A DNA stretch of 64,000 bases from Flavobacterium aciduliphilum. Its GTDB lineage: Bacteria; Bacteroidota; Bacteroidia; Flavobacteriales; Flavobacteriaceae. Under the pieces are notes generated by a model. The model did no database searches. It had not been told where the DNA came from and was given only the letters and a program-made list of their open reading frames with translations. Positions 55,322 to 63,993 of this stretch are shown in pieces (within the stretch, counting starts at the first letter, position 1; each line of letters begins with the position of its first letter). The stretch spans positions 1 through 64,000 of the forward strand of contig NZ_QLSZ01000013.1 of the NCBI RefSeq assembly GCF_003268855.1, written 5' to 3'. The position numbers and the translations under genes were made by a program.

Positions 55322-56240
55322 TATAATATTTTTTATTTTTTTCAATTAATATTTCTGGAGTAATATCGTAGTTTACAGCACCATTGATTTGTAACACTTC
55401 TATAGCTAAGGTATGTGCTAGCTGTAATGCCTTTTGAATTTGTTGCTTTTGAATAACACCAAACATCCAGCCCGCCAATGCTGCATCTCCTGCTCCAGTG
55501 CTATCTACAATGTTTATCTCAGGAACTCCTAATGCAATAGCATCCGATTTTTGATAAAAAACAGAACCTGATGCCCCTTTACGAACCCAAACAATTTCTA
55601 CTCCTTGAGCTAGTATTTTTTGTGTTTGTTGTGTTTCAGAGAGGTTATCTTGATGAGCAAGCACCTTGAGTTCCTCTTCATTGGGTGTTATCATAAAAAC
55701 ACCATCCAAATTTAAGGACGTTAATTTTTCAGCTTTTAGTACTGAAACGGGCTCTATAATAAGTTTTTGATGATGAGTTCGTGAAAAATTTATAATCCAT
55801 TGTATGGCTTCTTTGGAGAGATTAGTGTCAATAATGATGTATTCAAAAGTTTGAATATAATTAGAGTTAGAGGCCAAGAAAATTGGATTAATTGACTTCT
55901 CAGAAGTGTCCTGGCAAACTGCTATCACTAAATTACCATCTGGATTTAGTATGGATACATATTTTCCCGTACTATCATCTGTAAGACATGAATTACCATA
56001 ATCTACATTTGATTCAGTTAATTTTTCTGTGATAAACTTTGCATCAGAGTCTTTCCCTAAAGTTGTGATTAAAGACGGTTTACACTGCAGTAATCCTAGA
56101 TGTTGTGCAATATTGCCAATTACACCACCAACACTACTCCTTTTCTGAGCGGGATTTGATGTGTACCAAAGACACTTTTGTTCGCAAAAATACAATTCAT
56201 CAAGCAACGTGGCGCCAATACACAATACCTTTTTATTCAT
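55314..56240 (-). CDS. psuK: PfkB family kinase, probable pseudouridine kinase
   Basis: This 308-residue PfkB kinase has GGVIGNIAQHLG near residue 37 and the catalytic DSTGAGDAALAG (about 247-258). The pairing with psuG in an 8-nt overlapping operon identifies pseudouridine as the likely substrate. The ATG at 56240 is required by the family start (MNKKVLCIGATLLD). The -7 box sits only 4 nt upstream, so the mRNA may be leaderless. Confidence 0.88.
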   Translation of the reverse strand: MNKKVLCIGATLLDELYFCEQKCLWYTSNPAQKRSSVGGVIGNIAQHLGLLQCKPSLITTLGKDSDAKFITEKLTESNVDYGNSCLTDDSTGKYVSILNPDGNLVIAVCQDTSEKSINPIFLASNSNYIQTFEYIIIDTNLSKEAIQWIINFSRTHHQKLIIEPVSVLKAEKLTSLNLDGVFMITPNEEELKVLAHQDNLSETQQTQKILAQGVEIVWVRKGASGSVFYQKSDAIALGVPEINIVDSTGAGDAALAGWMFGVIQKQQIQKALQLAHTLAIEVLQINGAVNYDITPEILIEKNKKYYNE

Positions 56241-56244
56241 GAAA

Positions 56245-56252
56245 CAAATATA
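56245..56252 (-). promoter_or_regulatory. -7 element of psuK-psuG
   Basis: The minus strand reads TATATTTG, and TTTG lies 22 nt further upstream (56275-56278). The distance to the ATG is only 4 nt. Confidence 0.5.
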
Positions 56253-56456
56253 AAACAATAAAATAGAAAGAATACAAATTTGAAAAACAAATCGGTTACA
56301 TTATTTGTAGTTCTAACCCGTAGTGCATTATAAAAAAAGTAGTGTATTTAATTTTAAAAAAATGAAAAAGTAAGTTTGAATTCTCACAAATAAAAACACT
56401 GTCTTTATTTCACAAAATTTTATCATTTGTACCTCATTTTAGCTTTAAGTTTACAC

Positions 56457-56464
56457 TACTTTTG
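56457..56464 (+). promoter_or_regulatory. -7 element of the ABC exporter gene
   Basis: TACTTTTG matches TANNTTTG, 15 nt before the ATG at 56480. The rest of the 239-nt psuK-ABC gap is AT-rich with no gene. Confidence 0.5.
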
Positions 56465-56479
56465 CTAAAAAAAACAGAA

Positions 56480-58267
56480 ATGGCTCGATTTCAAGAAAAT
56501 GACTTACCTAAAGCTAAGCTCAATGCAAATGCCTTAAAGAAGGTAACCCTTATTTTTCGCTATGCACACACACATCAATGGAAATTCTACTTAGGATTGT
56601 TTTTTCTATTACTAACTGGTGCCACAGCCCTAGCCTTTCCAAAACTTCTTGGCATGTTGGTAGATTGTGTCAATAACAAAGACCTAATCAAAGCCAAAAA
56701 CATTGCTCATGTCTTAATGGGCATATTGTTTTTACAATCGTTCTTTTCATTCTTCCGTTTATCTTTGTTTGTAAACTTTACCGAAAATACGCTTGCTAAT
56801 ATCCGTGTGGCGCTTTATAGTAATTTGATTAAACTACCGATGACGTTCTTTTCTCAAAAACGTGTGGGCGAATTGAACAGCCGCATTAGTGCCGATATCA
56901 CGCAAATTCAAGATACTTTAACCTCTACCATAGCAGAGTTTTTAAGACAATTCATCCTGATTATTGGAGGGATTATTTTCTTAGCTACCATCAGTTTGCG
57001 CTTAACCTTAATGATGTTGTGTATCGTTCCTGTAGTTGCAGTTGCTGCTGTTATTTTTGGACGGTTCATTCGTAAGTTTTCTAAAAACGTACAAGACCAA
57101 GTAGCCGAAAGTCAGGTAATTGTTGAAGAAACCCTGCAAGGCATTACCAATGTGAAAGCCTTTGCTAATGAATGGTATGAAATTGCACGTTACAAAGGTA
57201 AAATTAACGAAGTGGTAAAATTAGCCATCAAAGGAGGTCAATACCGTGGCTATTTTGCTTCATTCATTATTTTTTGTTTGTTTGGTGCTATCGTTGCTGT
57301 GGTTTGGTATGGTGTTAGTTTGTGTATTAGTGGTGAAATAAAAGGAGTCGGCGAATTGATTTCATTTGTATTGTATTCCACTTTTATAGGAGCTTCTTTT
57401 GGGGGTATCGCCGAATTGTATGCGCAGATTCAAAAAGCAGTAGGTGCTACCGAAAGAGTCTTTGAATTGCTAGACGAAACCCCTGAAAAAATCAATGCGA
57501 CACAAAAACATCCGACTGAAAAAATAAACGGAGAGGTTACGTTTAAAAATGTGGCGTTTCACTACCCTTCTCGACCAGAAGTTCAAGTGTTGAAAGACGT
57601 TACTTTTACGGCTAACTTCGGACAAAAGATTGCGCTTGTTGGGCCGAGTGGCGCTGGAAAATCAACGATATCTTCCCTCCTGCTTCGTTTTTATGCTATT
57701 GAAAGTGGACAGATTTTGATTGACAATAAAAACATTAATGAGTATGATTTGGAACACCTTCGTGGCAATATGAGTATTGTTCCGCAAGATGTGATTCTAT
57801 TTGGAGGTACTATTAGAGAAAATATTGCTTATGGAAAACCCGATGCGACTGAAGAAGAAATTATTACCGCAGCGAAACAAGCCAATGCCTTGGATTTTGT
57901 GAATGGATTTCCTGAAAAGTTTGATACTTTGGTGGGCGAACGTGGCATCAAATTGTCTGGTGGTCAACGCCAACGTATTGCAATTGCAAGAGCCTTGCTT
58001 AAAAATCCGAGTATCTTAATCCTGGATGAAGCTACTTCGTCATTAGATAGTGAAAGTGAAAAACTGGTTCAAGAAGCCTTAGAAAACTTGATGCAAGGCA
58101 GAACCAGTATCATCATTGCACACCGCTTAGCTACCATCAGAAATGCCGACGCTATTTTGGTCCTTAACGAAGGAAAAATAGCCGAAAGCGGAACACACAA
58201 AGAATTACTGGAAATTGAAAATGGAATTTATAAGAATTTAAGCAACTTGCAGTTTAGTGAGTATTAA
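56480..58267 (+). CDS. ABC transporter, exporter type (permease + ATPase)
   Basis: This 595-residue half-exporter has six membrane segments (about 40-320) and a full ATPase with GPSGAGKST, LSGGQRQR and ILILDEATSSLD. The motifs are canonical, in contrast to the transporter at 19.4 kb. It resembles MsbA-like or multidrug exporters; the substrate cannot be told. The ATG at 56480 is chosen because the -7 box covers the earlier TTG at 56462. It is monocistronic. Confidence 0.93.
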   Translation: MARFQENDLPKAKLNANALKKVTLIFRYAHTHQWKFYLGLFFLLLTGATALAFPKLLGMLVDCVNNKDLIKAKNIAHVLMGILFLQSFFSFFRLSLFVNFTENTLANIRVALYSNLIKLPMTFFSQKRVGELNSRISADITQIQDTLTSTIAEFLRQFILIIGGIIFLATISLRLTLMMLCIVPVVAVAAVIFGRFIRKFSKNVQDQVAESQVIVEETLQGITNVKAFANEWYEIARYKGKINEVVKLAIKGGQYRGYFASFIIFCLFGAIVAVVWYGVSLCISGEIKGVGELISFVLYSTFIGASFGGIAELYAQIQKAVGATERVFELLDETPEKINATQKHPTEKINGEVTFKNVAFHYPSRPEVQVLKDVTFTANFGQKIALVGPSGAGKSTISSLLLRFYAIESGQILIDNKNINEYDLEHLRGNMSIVPQDVILFGGTIRENIAYGKPDATEEEIITAAKQANALDFVNGFPEKFDTLVGERGIKLSGGQRQRIAIARALLKNPSILILDEATSSLDSESEKLVQEALENLMQGRTSIIIAHRLATIRNADAILVLNEGKIAESGTHKELLEIENGIYKNLSNLQFSEY

Positions 58268-58320
58268 AAAAATAGCCCCAGATTCACAGATTTTTTTAGT
58301 TTAATCAGTCATCTGTGGCT
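58265..58320 (-). repeat. Palindromic intergenic element acting as a terminator
   Basis: AGCCCCAGAT (58274-58283) is complementary to ATCTGTGGCT (58311-58320) with one mismatch. The core contains ATTCACAGATT, a form common in Flavobacteriaceae REP-like repeats. On the minus strand a T-run follows, so it probably ends the DinB transcript. Confidence 0.5.
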
Positions 58321-58338
58321 AATATAAATCTATTTAGG

Positions 58339-58857
58339 TTATAGATAACGTTCTTCAAATATCTTTTGATGGTGATTTTGATGTCCGATAATCACAAATC
58401 CAAGCGCCCGTACCGACATAGGATTATTAGATGCGATTCCTTTTCTCAAAAGTTGTTTTTCATGGAACGATTTAAACAATACTATCGTAGCGTGTCGCAC
58501 GGCCGATAATTCAGTTAGCAACTCCATAATGCTGCGTTTGTTGCCATAAGCTTCCTCTACATAATCATTTTCTTCAAAACCTGGCAATTCGGTTGTATCA
58601 TTTCTTGCAAATCGTAAGGCTCTGTATGCAAAAACTCGTTCGGCATCAATAATGTGTTGGATAATATCTTTGATAGTCCATTTGCCTTTGGCATAGCGAT
58701 AATCAAATTTATCCATAGGGATATCTTGGACAAACTTGATGAAACGGTGCAAGGAAATTTCAAGTTCTTCAACTAAATTGTATTCTTCAGAAACTTGTTT
58801 AATGTAGTTTTCGTAATAGGTAGCGTATTCGTTGGGTTGTACTTGTGAGGGTTTCAT
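58339..58857 (-). CDS. DinB family protein
   Basis: This 172-residue four-helix protein has the DinB metal-binding histidines: one in IIQHIIDAERVF and two in IIGHQNHHQKIFEERY. It is probably a thiol-dependent hydrolase or transferase of unknown substrate. The ATG at 58857 is chosen over the 59025 start because the longer frame is the broken ppc remnant, and a -7 box lies at 58873-58880. Confidence 0.85.
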   Translation of the reverse strand: MKPSQVQPNEYATYYENYIKQVSEEYNLVEELEISLHRFIKFVQDIPMDKFDYRYAKGKWTIKDIIQHIIDAERVFAYRALRFARNDTTELPGFEENDYVEEAYGNKRSIMELLTELSAVRHATIVLFKSFHEKQLLRKGIASNNPMSVRALGFVIIGHQNHHQKIFEERYL

Positions 58858-58872
58858 AGTATTAATTAAAAT

Positions 58873-58880
58873 CAAAAATA
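58873..58880 (-). promoter_or_regulatory. -7 element of the DinB gene
   Basis: The minus strand reads TATTTTTG, 15 nt before the DinB ATG at 58857. Confidence 0.5.
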
Positions 58881-58935
58881 TGGCTAAAATTGGAAATGAA
58901 AAAAAAACTAAAGCAAGGTATTTAATAGCACTTCT

Positions 58936-59348
58936 TGTCAATTTAAAATACTGCACCATTTCTTCTCTAAGCCTACTAGAATCTGCACGTTCACACATAT
59001 CGCGTAAAGACCCCTTCCCTTCCATATATTAACGACAGGAAAAGCCGCATCTTCAATAGCATCGAAAAGAATTATTTGACGCTCCACATATTGAATAAAT
59101 CGAAACATCAGATTTATCTTATCTTCCTCAGAAAAAGAATTAAGATAGGTATCAAAAAAAGTGTCTACTATAGCAATTGGTGAAAGGTTATTCTTAAACC
59201 CTTGGTCACAAATCTCACTAAAAAGTGGCAACAAAACACCTGTGTTATCAATAGCGTCGAAAGGTAATGTAATAAACACACTGTTGTAAATATGATGTTT
59301 ATACAATACGTTTTGATTAAATCGCTCTATTTTAGGAAGGGTATACAT
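58936..59348 (-). pseudogene. ppc: N-terminal remnant of phosphoenolpyruvate carboxylase
   Basis: The minus strand from 59348 encodes MYTLPKIERFN..., then DAIDNTGVLLPLFSE and FIQYVERQIILFDAIEDAAFPVVN, the start of Bacteroidetes PEP carboxylase (usually about 860 residues). After VVN the frame breaks at 59026-59028 by loss of one base. Homology resumes in the next frame as MEGKGSLRDMCERADSSR, then fades after about residue 140. The last 700 residues, with the catalytic core, are absent and DinB follows. No ppc function is possible from this locus. Confidence 0.85.
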
Positions 59349-59454
59349 AGGAACACATTAAATTTCAACAACCTTTTTAAACTAAAAGCCAATTGTTAAT
59401 TGTACCCCACAATATACTGATTTATTTTAATATCACAAAACAAGTAATTGATTT

Positions 59455-59495
59455 TAAAAATAAAAGACCTCAAAGTAAAACAACTTGAGGTCTTT
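59455..59495 (-). terminator. Terminator of the Lrp gene
   Basis: A perfect 11-bp stem (AAAGACCTCAA with TTGAGGTCTTT) lies 25 nt after the Lrp stop and is followed on the minus strand by a T-rich tract. The gap 59349-59520 holds nothing else seen. Confidence 0.85.
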
Positions 59496-59520
59496 AAATA
59501 ACCTAACATTAACTTAACTA

Positions 59521-60000
59521 CTAAATATCTTTGAAAATAGTATGCATCAAACGTTTTTTATCATTGATGCTCTCTTCTAACGAAATCATGGTTTCTGTTC
59601 TGTACACACCTTCAATATCATCAATCATAAAAATAACATCTTTTGCATGTTTGGTATCTTTAGCTCGAATCTTACAAAAGATATTAAACTTCCCAGTGGT
59701 AACATGAGCTACTGTTACAAAAGGTATGTCATTGATGCGCTCTAAAACAAATTTTGTTTGTGATGTGTTGTTCAGAAACACCCCTACATAAGCAATAAAA
59801 GAATACCCCAATTTTTCATAATCTAGAGTCAAGGAAGATCCCATGATTATTCCTGCATCTTCCATTTTTTTAACTCTAACATGAACTGTTCCTGCCGAAA
59901 TTAATAACTTTTTAGCAATATCTGTAAACGGAACTCTTGTGTTATCAATCAACATATCCAAAATTTGATGATCTACTTCATCCAAACGAAACTTACTCAT
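59521..60000 (-). CDS. Lrp/AsnC family transcriptional regulator
   Basis: This 159-residue regulator has an N-terminal HTH (about 5-55, VPFTDIAKKLLISAGTVHVRVKKMED) and the C-terminal RAM effector domain (about 65-145, VAHVTTGKFNIFCKIRA). It controls amino-acid metabolism genes in the family. It is in line behind the M14 gene, 77 nt away. The effector and targets are unknown. Confidence 0.93.
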   Translation of the reverse strand: MSKFRLDEVDHQILDMLIDNTRVPFTDIAKKLLISAGTVHVRVKKMEDAGIIMGSSLTLDYEKLGYSFIAYVGVFLNNTSQTKFVLERINDIPFVTVAHVTTGKFNIFCKIRAKDTKHAKDVIFMIDDIEGVYRTETMISLEESINDKKRLMHTIFKDI

Positions 60001-60077
60001 ATCTTTTTATTTTACTTATAAAATTATAGGACTTTACAAAGTAATGCATTTTTTATATTAAAAAACAAATATTTTTG

Positions 60078-61217
60078 TTATTTTTTTACTCCGTTAACAA
60101 ATTTAATAGTGTTTTCTAAGTAAAAAGTTGCTTTTTTATTAATATTCGGAATATTATTACTGTCGTCAGAATATTTCATTTTATGTGCATTATATTGATA
60201 ATGTGCATAAAACCCTTTCAATGTTCCAATGTCAGCAATGTAAGCATTAAATACTATCGCTCCGTCTACCAACTCTTCTTTGTATTGCGCAGCAAAATTC
60301 GTAATTATTTCTTTATCATCATAATTTATTTTAACATTTTTATAAATAAAATCGTAAAAACAGACTTTATTTTGAGGAATATTTAAATAAAGCTCATTTT
60401 TATTATCAACTACATCGTTTTCGTATATATGACACAAACCCGAAATTAAAGCAATAAAAATCATTTTACGAGTATATTCTCTGTAATAATCGTCTTGATA
60501 ATGCCCTGCTTCAAAAAGTATGGTTGGAACTTGCAGACTTGTAAACCTATCTCCAGTACAATTCAAATTAAAACTGTCATCAAAACGTCCAACTTGATTG
60601 GGTATGTAGTTTTGTAACGCCTCATGCATTGCCACAATCACATTCATTGCTTTACTTCGGGTGTTATTTATTGTGCGGCGCTCATCAAATGAGGGAGCTA
60701 AAAAGGAAACTGTTGCCACATGTCCCGTATCACCTGCACCAAAAATAGTTCTTTGATCATGTAGATTAAAACAAAAATCAGGCTGAAAGTTATCAAAAGC
60801 GGATCGTAACAACTTACTTTCGGGTTGAGATAAATCAACAGCATCTCGATTCAAATCGACTTTATTAGCATTTTCTCTGGTGTATAATTCTGCCCCATCA
60901 GGATTAACCATAGGCAAAATACAAAAAGTAAAGTTTTGCCAAAGATTTTTTGCTAACAACTCGTTGGAATGAAGAAAATGAAGAAAATCAAATAACGCTT
61001 TGGTAGTAGTACTCTCGTTTCCATGCATTTGAGACCACATCAAAATCCTAATTTTTCCAGTCCCAAAAGTGTATTGATAAATGGGTTTATCTAAAACCGA
61101 ACGACCAATGATTTCACAAGAGTATTTCTGCAATAAGGGCTCCATTTCTTTAAGAGTGATATAGCGACCGAAAAGTGCATGTTCTTTAAACTGTTTATGT
61201 AACTCAATATAATCCAT
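60078..61217 (-). CDS. M14 family zinc carboxypeptidase
   Basis: This 379-residue peptidase has the zinc site QMHGNESTTT (HxxE, about 65-68), the substrate-binding NPDGAELYTRENANKVDLNRD and the third zinc His in NLHDQRTIFG. The catalytic Glu is in LFEAGHYQDDYY. No signal peptide is seen, so it is probably cytoplasmic. Its start is 2 nt after the acyltransferase stop, so the two form an operon. The substrate is unknown. Confidence 0.9.
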   Translation of the reverse strand: MDYIELHKQFKEHALFGRYITLKEMEPLLQKYSCEIIGRSVLDKPIYQYTFGTGKIRILMWSQMHGNESTTTKALFDFLHFLHSNELLAKNLWQNFTFCILPMVNPDGAELYTRENANKVDLNRDAVDLSQPESKLLRSAFDNFQPDFCFNLHDQRTIFGAGDTGHVATVSFLAPSFDERRTINNTRSKAMNVIVAMHEALQNYIPNQVGRFDDSFNLNCTGDRFTSLQVPTILFEAGHYQDDYYREYTRKMIFIALISGLCHIYENDVVDNKNELYLNIPQNKVCFYDFIYKNVKINYDDKEIITNFAAQYKEELVDGAIVFNAYIADIGTLKGFYAHYQYNAHKMKYSDDSNNIPNINKKATFYLENTIKFVNGVKK

Positions 61218-61219
61218 AC

Positions 61220-61777
61220 TTATGCTTTAGGTTGAAATTGTCGTTCAGGAAATTTTCCGAGTACCCCATCAAAAAAATGAAGATACCGTTCCAAATCGGA
61301 CTCATAATTCCCCGTTGGATAAAGTGGTTCGCCAATATTCACTTCTTTTTTTCCGTAATCAAAAGCTACTGGAATTATTGGTACTTTGGCTTTAAGTGCG
61401 ATATAATAAAATCCTGATTTTAATTCGGTTACTTTTTTTCTTGTTCCTTCTGGAGCTATAGCCAAACGAAAGGTGGTTCTGCTACCAAACACATCAACAA
61501 TAGCATCAACTAAATTTTTACCTCCACTCCGATCTAATGGCGCTCCGCCAATAGCTCTAAAATAATGTCCAAAAGGAAATACAAACAATTCTTTTTTTCC
61601 AACAAAATTCATTTCTTGATGCACAATTCCTCTCACAAAAAGTCCAATAAAAAAATCAAAATTACACGTATGAGGCAAAACCGCGATAACGCATTTCTTT
61701 ATTTGCTCATCAAAAGAGCCTGTGATGCGCCACCCCATGAGTTTAAAAAAAATAAATTGATACAGACGTTTTTTCAT
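61220..61777 (-). CDS. 1-acyl-glycerol-3-phosphate acyltransferase-like protein
   Basis: This 185-residue protein of the PlsC family has the HX4D catalytic motif (PHTCNFDFF, about 36-44) and the EGTR motif (APEGTRKK, about 109-116). It is shorter than PlsC and lacks N-terminal membrane helices, which is typical of the flavobacterial paralogue group. It probably acylates a lipid or sugar headgroup. It is the first gene of the operon with M14. Confidence 0.88.
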   Translation of the reverse strand: MKKRLYQFIFFKLMGWRITGSFDEQIKKCVIAVLPHTCNFDFFIGLFVRGIVHQEMNFVGKKELFVFPFGHYFRAIGGAPLDRSGGKNLVDAIVDVFGSRTTFRLAIAPEGTRKKVTELKSGFYYIALKAKVPIIPVAFDYGKKEVNIGEPLYPTGNYESDLERYLHFFDGVLGKFPERQFQPKA

Positions 61778-61832
61778 GTCAAATAATTTGTGTAAATTTA
61801 TGATTTATCTTCAATTTTGAGAAAAATATACT

Positions 61833-62498
61833 ATGTTATCTAAATTTTTAAGTTTTTTTATCCCTATAACCATCTATAAAACGAATTCTGAAATTAGTAA
61901 ATCATTGGAAGTAACTTGGAATAATGGCGAACTCGTTTTAGACAGTAAGAACACTAATTATTCCTACGGGAGTTTGCAACGCATCTTGAGAAAAGGTCTA
62001 AAATATATTGGTTATCAACGAATAAAAAATTACGATTCCATTTTGGTGCTTGGGGTTGCAGGAGGGAGTGTCATCAAAACACTTAAAAACGAACTTCACT
62101 TTAACGGCAAAATTACTGGTGTCGAAATTGATCCTGAAGTCATGTCTATTGCTAAAAACTATTTTCAATTGGATTCCTATTCCAATCTAACCTTACTTAT
62201 CGACGATGCATTCGAATTTGTGTTGAGAACCAAAGAAAAATACGATTTAATCATCATTGACATTTTTCAAGATACCACCATGCCTTCTTTTTTATTCGAA
62301 GATCATTTTATTGAACGCATCAACTTTCTTCTTAAGAAAAATGGCTTTATTTTATTCAATACTATGGTGTTAACTGAGAAAGATCGCATTCGGAATCTGG
62401 AATACAAAAAAAAGTTTAGCGGTAACTACTCACTCAGAATGTACCCAAAAGTGGAGGTGCATAACGAATTGTTTACCATTAAAAAATTAGATGTATGA
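61833..62498 (+). CDS. Spermidine synthase-like methyltransferase-fold protein
   Basis: This 221-residue Rossmann protein has the SAM-fold motif LGVAGGSVIKTL (about 73-84), the acidic loop ITGVEIDPEVM and the DIFQDTTMPSF segment that in spermidine synthase carries the catalytic Asp. It lacks the N-terminal beta-tetramerisation domain, so true aminopropyl transfer is uncertain. It overlaps the K+ channel gene by 4 nt (ATGA), so the two are translationally coupled. Confidence 0.75.
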   Translation: MLSKFLSFFIPITIYKTNSEISKSLEVTWNNGELVLDSKNTNYSYGSLQRILRKGLKYIGYQRIKNYDSILVLGVAGGSVIKTLKNELHFNGKITGVEIDPEVMSIAKNYFQLDSYSNLTLLIDDAFEFVLRTKEKYDLIIIDIFQDTTMPSFLFEDHFIERINFLLKKNGFILFNTMVLTEKDRIRNLEYKKKFSGNYSLRMYPKVEVHNELFTIKKLDV

Positions 62499-63217
62499 AT
62501 TCTGTTTCTCATTTCTTTCGTAAACTTTTGTTAGGCAAAATCACTAAAAAAGAAAAAGTTAAGCATAACCCCATTCAAAAGAGACTGCTTAACATCAAAG
62601 CCATTTGGAATAACGACCATCAAGACGATAATGGTTTGGAAAAAATGGTTCGTTTGATTCTCTCCATCTCGCAATTATTTTTTCCTGGGATATACCTTAA
62701 ATACTTAGCTTGCAAAAAAGGGCATGAATACCAAGATTTGGTTATGGATTTTTATATTCTTGCAAAATTTGTTTTTCCTATTTTAATTCTGAAAAATCAC
62801 TGGGAAAATACCTTTTGGATGGTTGGAATCATGACTTATGTTTTGTTGGAAACCTTTTTATACATCCCTACTTTAATTTTTGCTTCCGATTTATTCTCAA
62901 GACCCCGTTCGTATAAACGTTCAATGTTGATGCTGTTTTTTAATTACTTGGAAATAATTTGTTCCTTTGGGGTGCTGTACGCTGTGGGAGGACACACCAT
63001 GAACAAACCTTTTACACATTGGTTTGATGCCATTTACTTTAGCTTGGTTAGTTCCAATTCCATAGGGTTTGGGGATTATTATCCTGTAACTACTTATGGT
63101 AAAGTATTGGTTAGTATTCAAGCTATGTTTTTTCTGACGTTTGTTGTCTTGTTTCTTAACTTCTTTTCTACCAAAGTAAAAAACAAAGGCTATTTTGACG
63201 ATGATGAAATAGCATAA
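62495..63217 (+). CDS. Two-pore-helix potassium channel family protein
   Basis: This 240-residue membrane protein has about four hydrophobic helices (about 85-240). The pore loop and last helix read FSLVSSNSIGFGDYYPVTTYGK and VLVSIQAMFFLTFVVLFLNFF. The selectivity filter SIGFGD differs from TVGYGD only by conservative changes. It has a cytoplasmic N-terminus of about 80 residues. It is coupled to the SpeE-like gene, a polyamine-like partner; polyamines are known blockers of K+ channels, so a link is tempting but untested. Confidence 0.85.
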   Translation: MNSVSHFFRKLLLGKITKKEKVKHNPIQKRLLNIKAIWNNDHQDDNGLEKMVRLILSISQLFFPGIYLKYLACKKGHEYQDLVMDFYILAKFVFPILILKNHWENTFWMVGIMTYVLLETFLYIPTLIFASDLFSRPRSYKRSMLMLFFNYLEIICSFGVLYAVGGHTMNKPFTHWFDAIYFSLVSSNSIGFGDYYPVTTYGKVLVSIQAMFFLTFVVLFLNFFSTKVKNKGYFDDDEIA

Positions 63218-63241
63218 CCTGAGGAATTTGAAATAGAAATC

Positions 63242-63967
63242 TTAAATCATTTTTCGTGCTTTTTCTAAATCTTCAGGTGTGTCTATGCCAATGCCAACAT
63301 GATGAGTTTCTACCATTTTTATTCGCTTTCCATATTCGAGGTAGCGTAATTGCTCTAATTTTTCTGAAGCTTCTAGGGATTTCATAGGTAAGTTTGAAAA
63401 ATCTAACAAGGCTTGTTTTCGAAACGCATAAATTCCAATATGCTGAAAATAGCGAACGCCTACATTTTTTTCACGGGCATATGGAATGACAGAACGTGAA
63501 AAATAGAGGGCAAACTGATTTTGATCGACCACTACCTTAACATTATTAGGATTATTGATATCTGTTTCATCAGAAATCTCTCTCATTAATGAAGCTAAAT
63601 CAATAGTTTTAGCCGCATCTTCTTTAAAAACATCTATAAGTTTTTTTAAGGATTCAGCATCAATAAATGGTTCATCGCCTTGCACATTGACCACTACATC
63701 TACTTCAACAGATTGCACAGCCTCGGCAATGCGGTCACTGCCACTTTCATGTGCTTTGATAGACATGATGGCTTGTCCACCATGAGACACAATCTCATCA
63801 AAAATTAAATGGGAATCGGTTACAACAAAAACGTCATCAAAAAGATTTATTTGTTTTGCTGCTTCATACGTTCTTAAAATAACCGTTTTTCCATTCAAAT
63901 CTTGCATCAATTTTGCCGGAAAACGAGTAGAAGCATACCGCGCTGGAATAACAGCAATAACTCTCAT
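63242..63967 (-). CDS. kdsB: 3-deoxy-manno-octulosonate cytidylyltransferase
   Basis: This 241-residue enzyme activates Kdo with CTP for lipopolysaccharide synthesis. The N-terminal [19 protein letters not shown] nucleotide-binding loop, [10 protein letters not shown] and the C-terminal [12 protein letters not shown] are diagnostic. The ATG at 63967 is preferred over 63988 because a -7 box (63986-63993) covers the longer start. Confidence 0.95.
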   Translation of the reverse strand: MRVIAVIPARYASTRFPAKLMQDLNGKTVILRTYEAAKQINLFDDVFVVTDSHLIFDEIVSHGGQAIMSIKAHESGSDRIAEAVQSVEVDVVVNVQGDEPFIDAESLKKLIDVFKEDAAKTIDLASLMREISDETDINNPNNVKVVVDQNQFALYFSRSVIPYAREKNVGVRYFQHIGIYAFRKQALLDFSNLPMKSLEASEKLEQLRYLEYGKRIKMVETHHVGIGIDTPEDLEKARKMI

Positions 63968-63985
63968 AATTTGTTTTTTTTTTGA

Positions 63986-63993
63986 CAAATATA
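63986..63993 (-). promoter_or_regulatory. -7 element of kdsB
   Basis: The minus strand reads TATATTTG, 18 nt before the ATG at 63967; the -33 box would lie outside the window. Confidence 0.5.

Noticed and set aside
58339..59025. A 228-residue ORF joining a Ppc-like start, a membrane-like segment and DinB
   Set aside because: The first 30 residues are the frameshifted ppc remnant, the hydrophobic part is read through the DinB promoter region, and the DinB family starts at the ATG at 58857.
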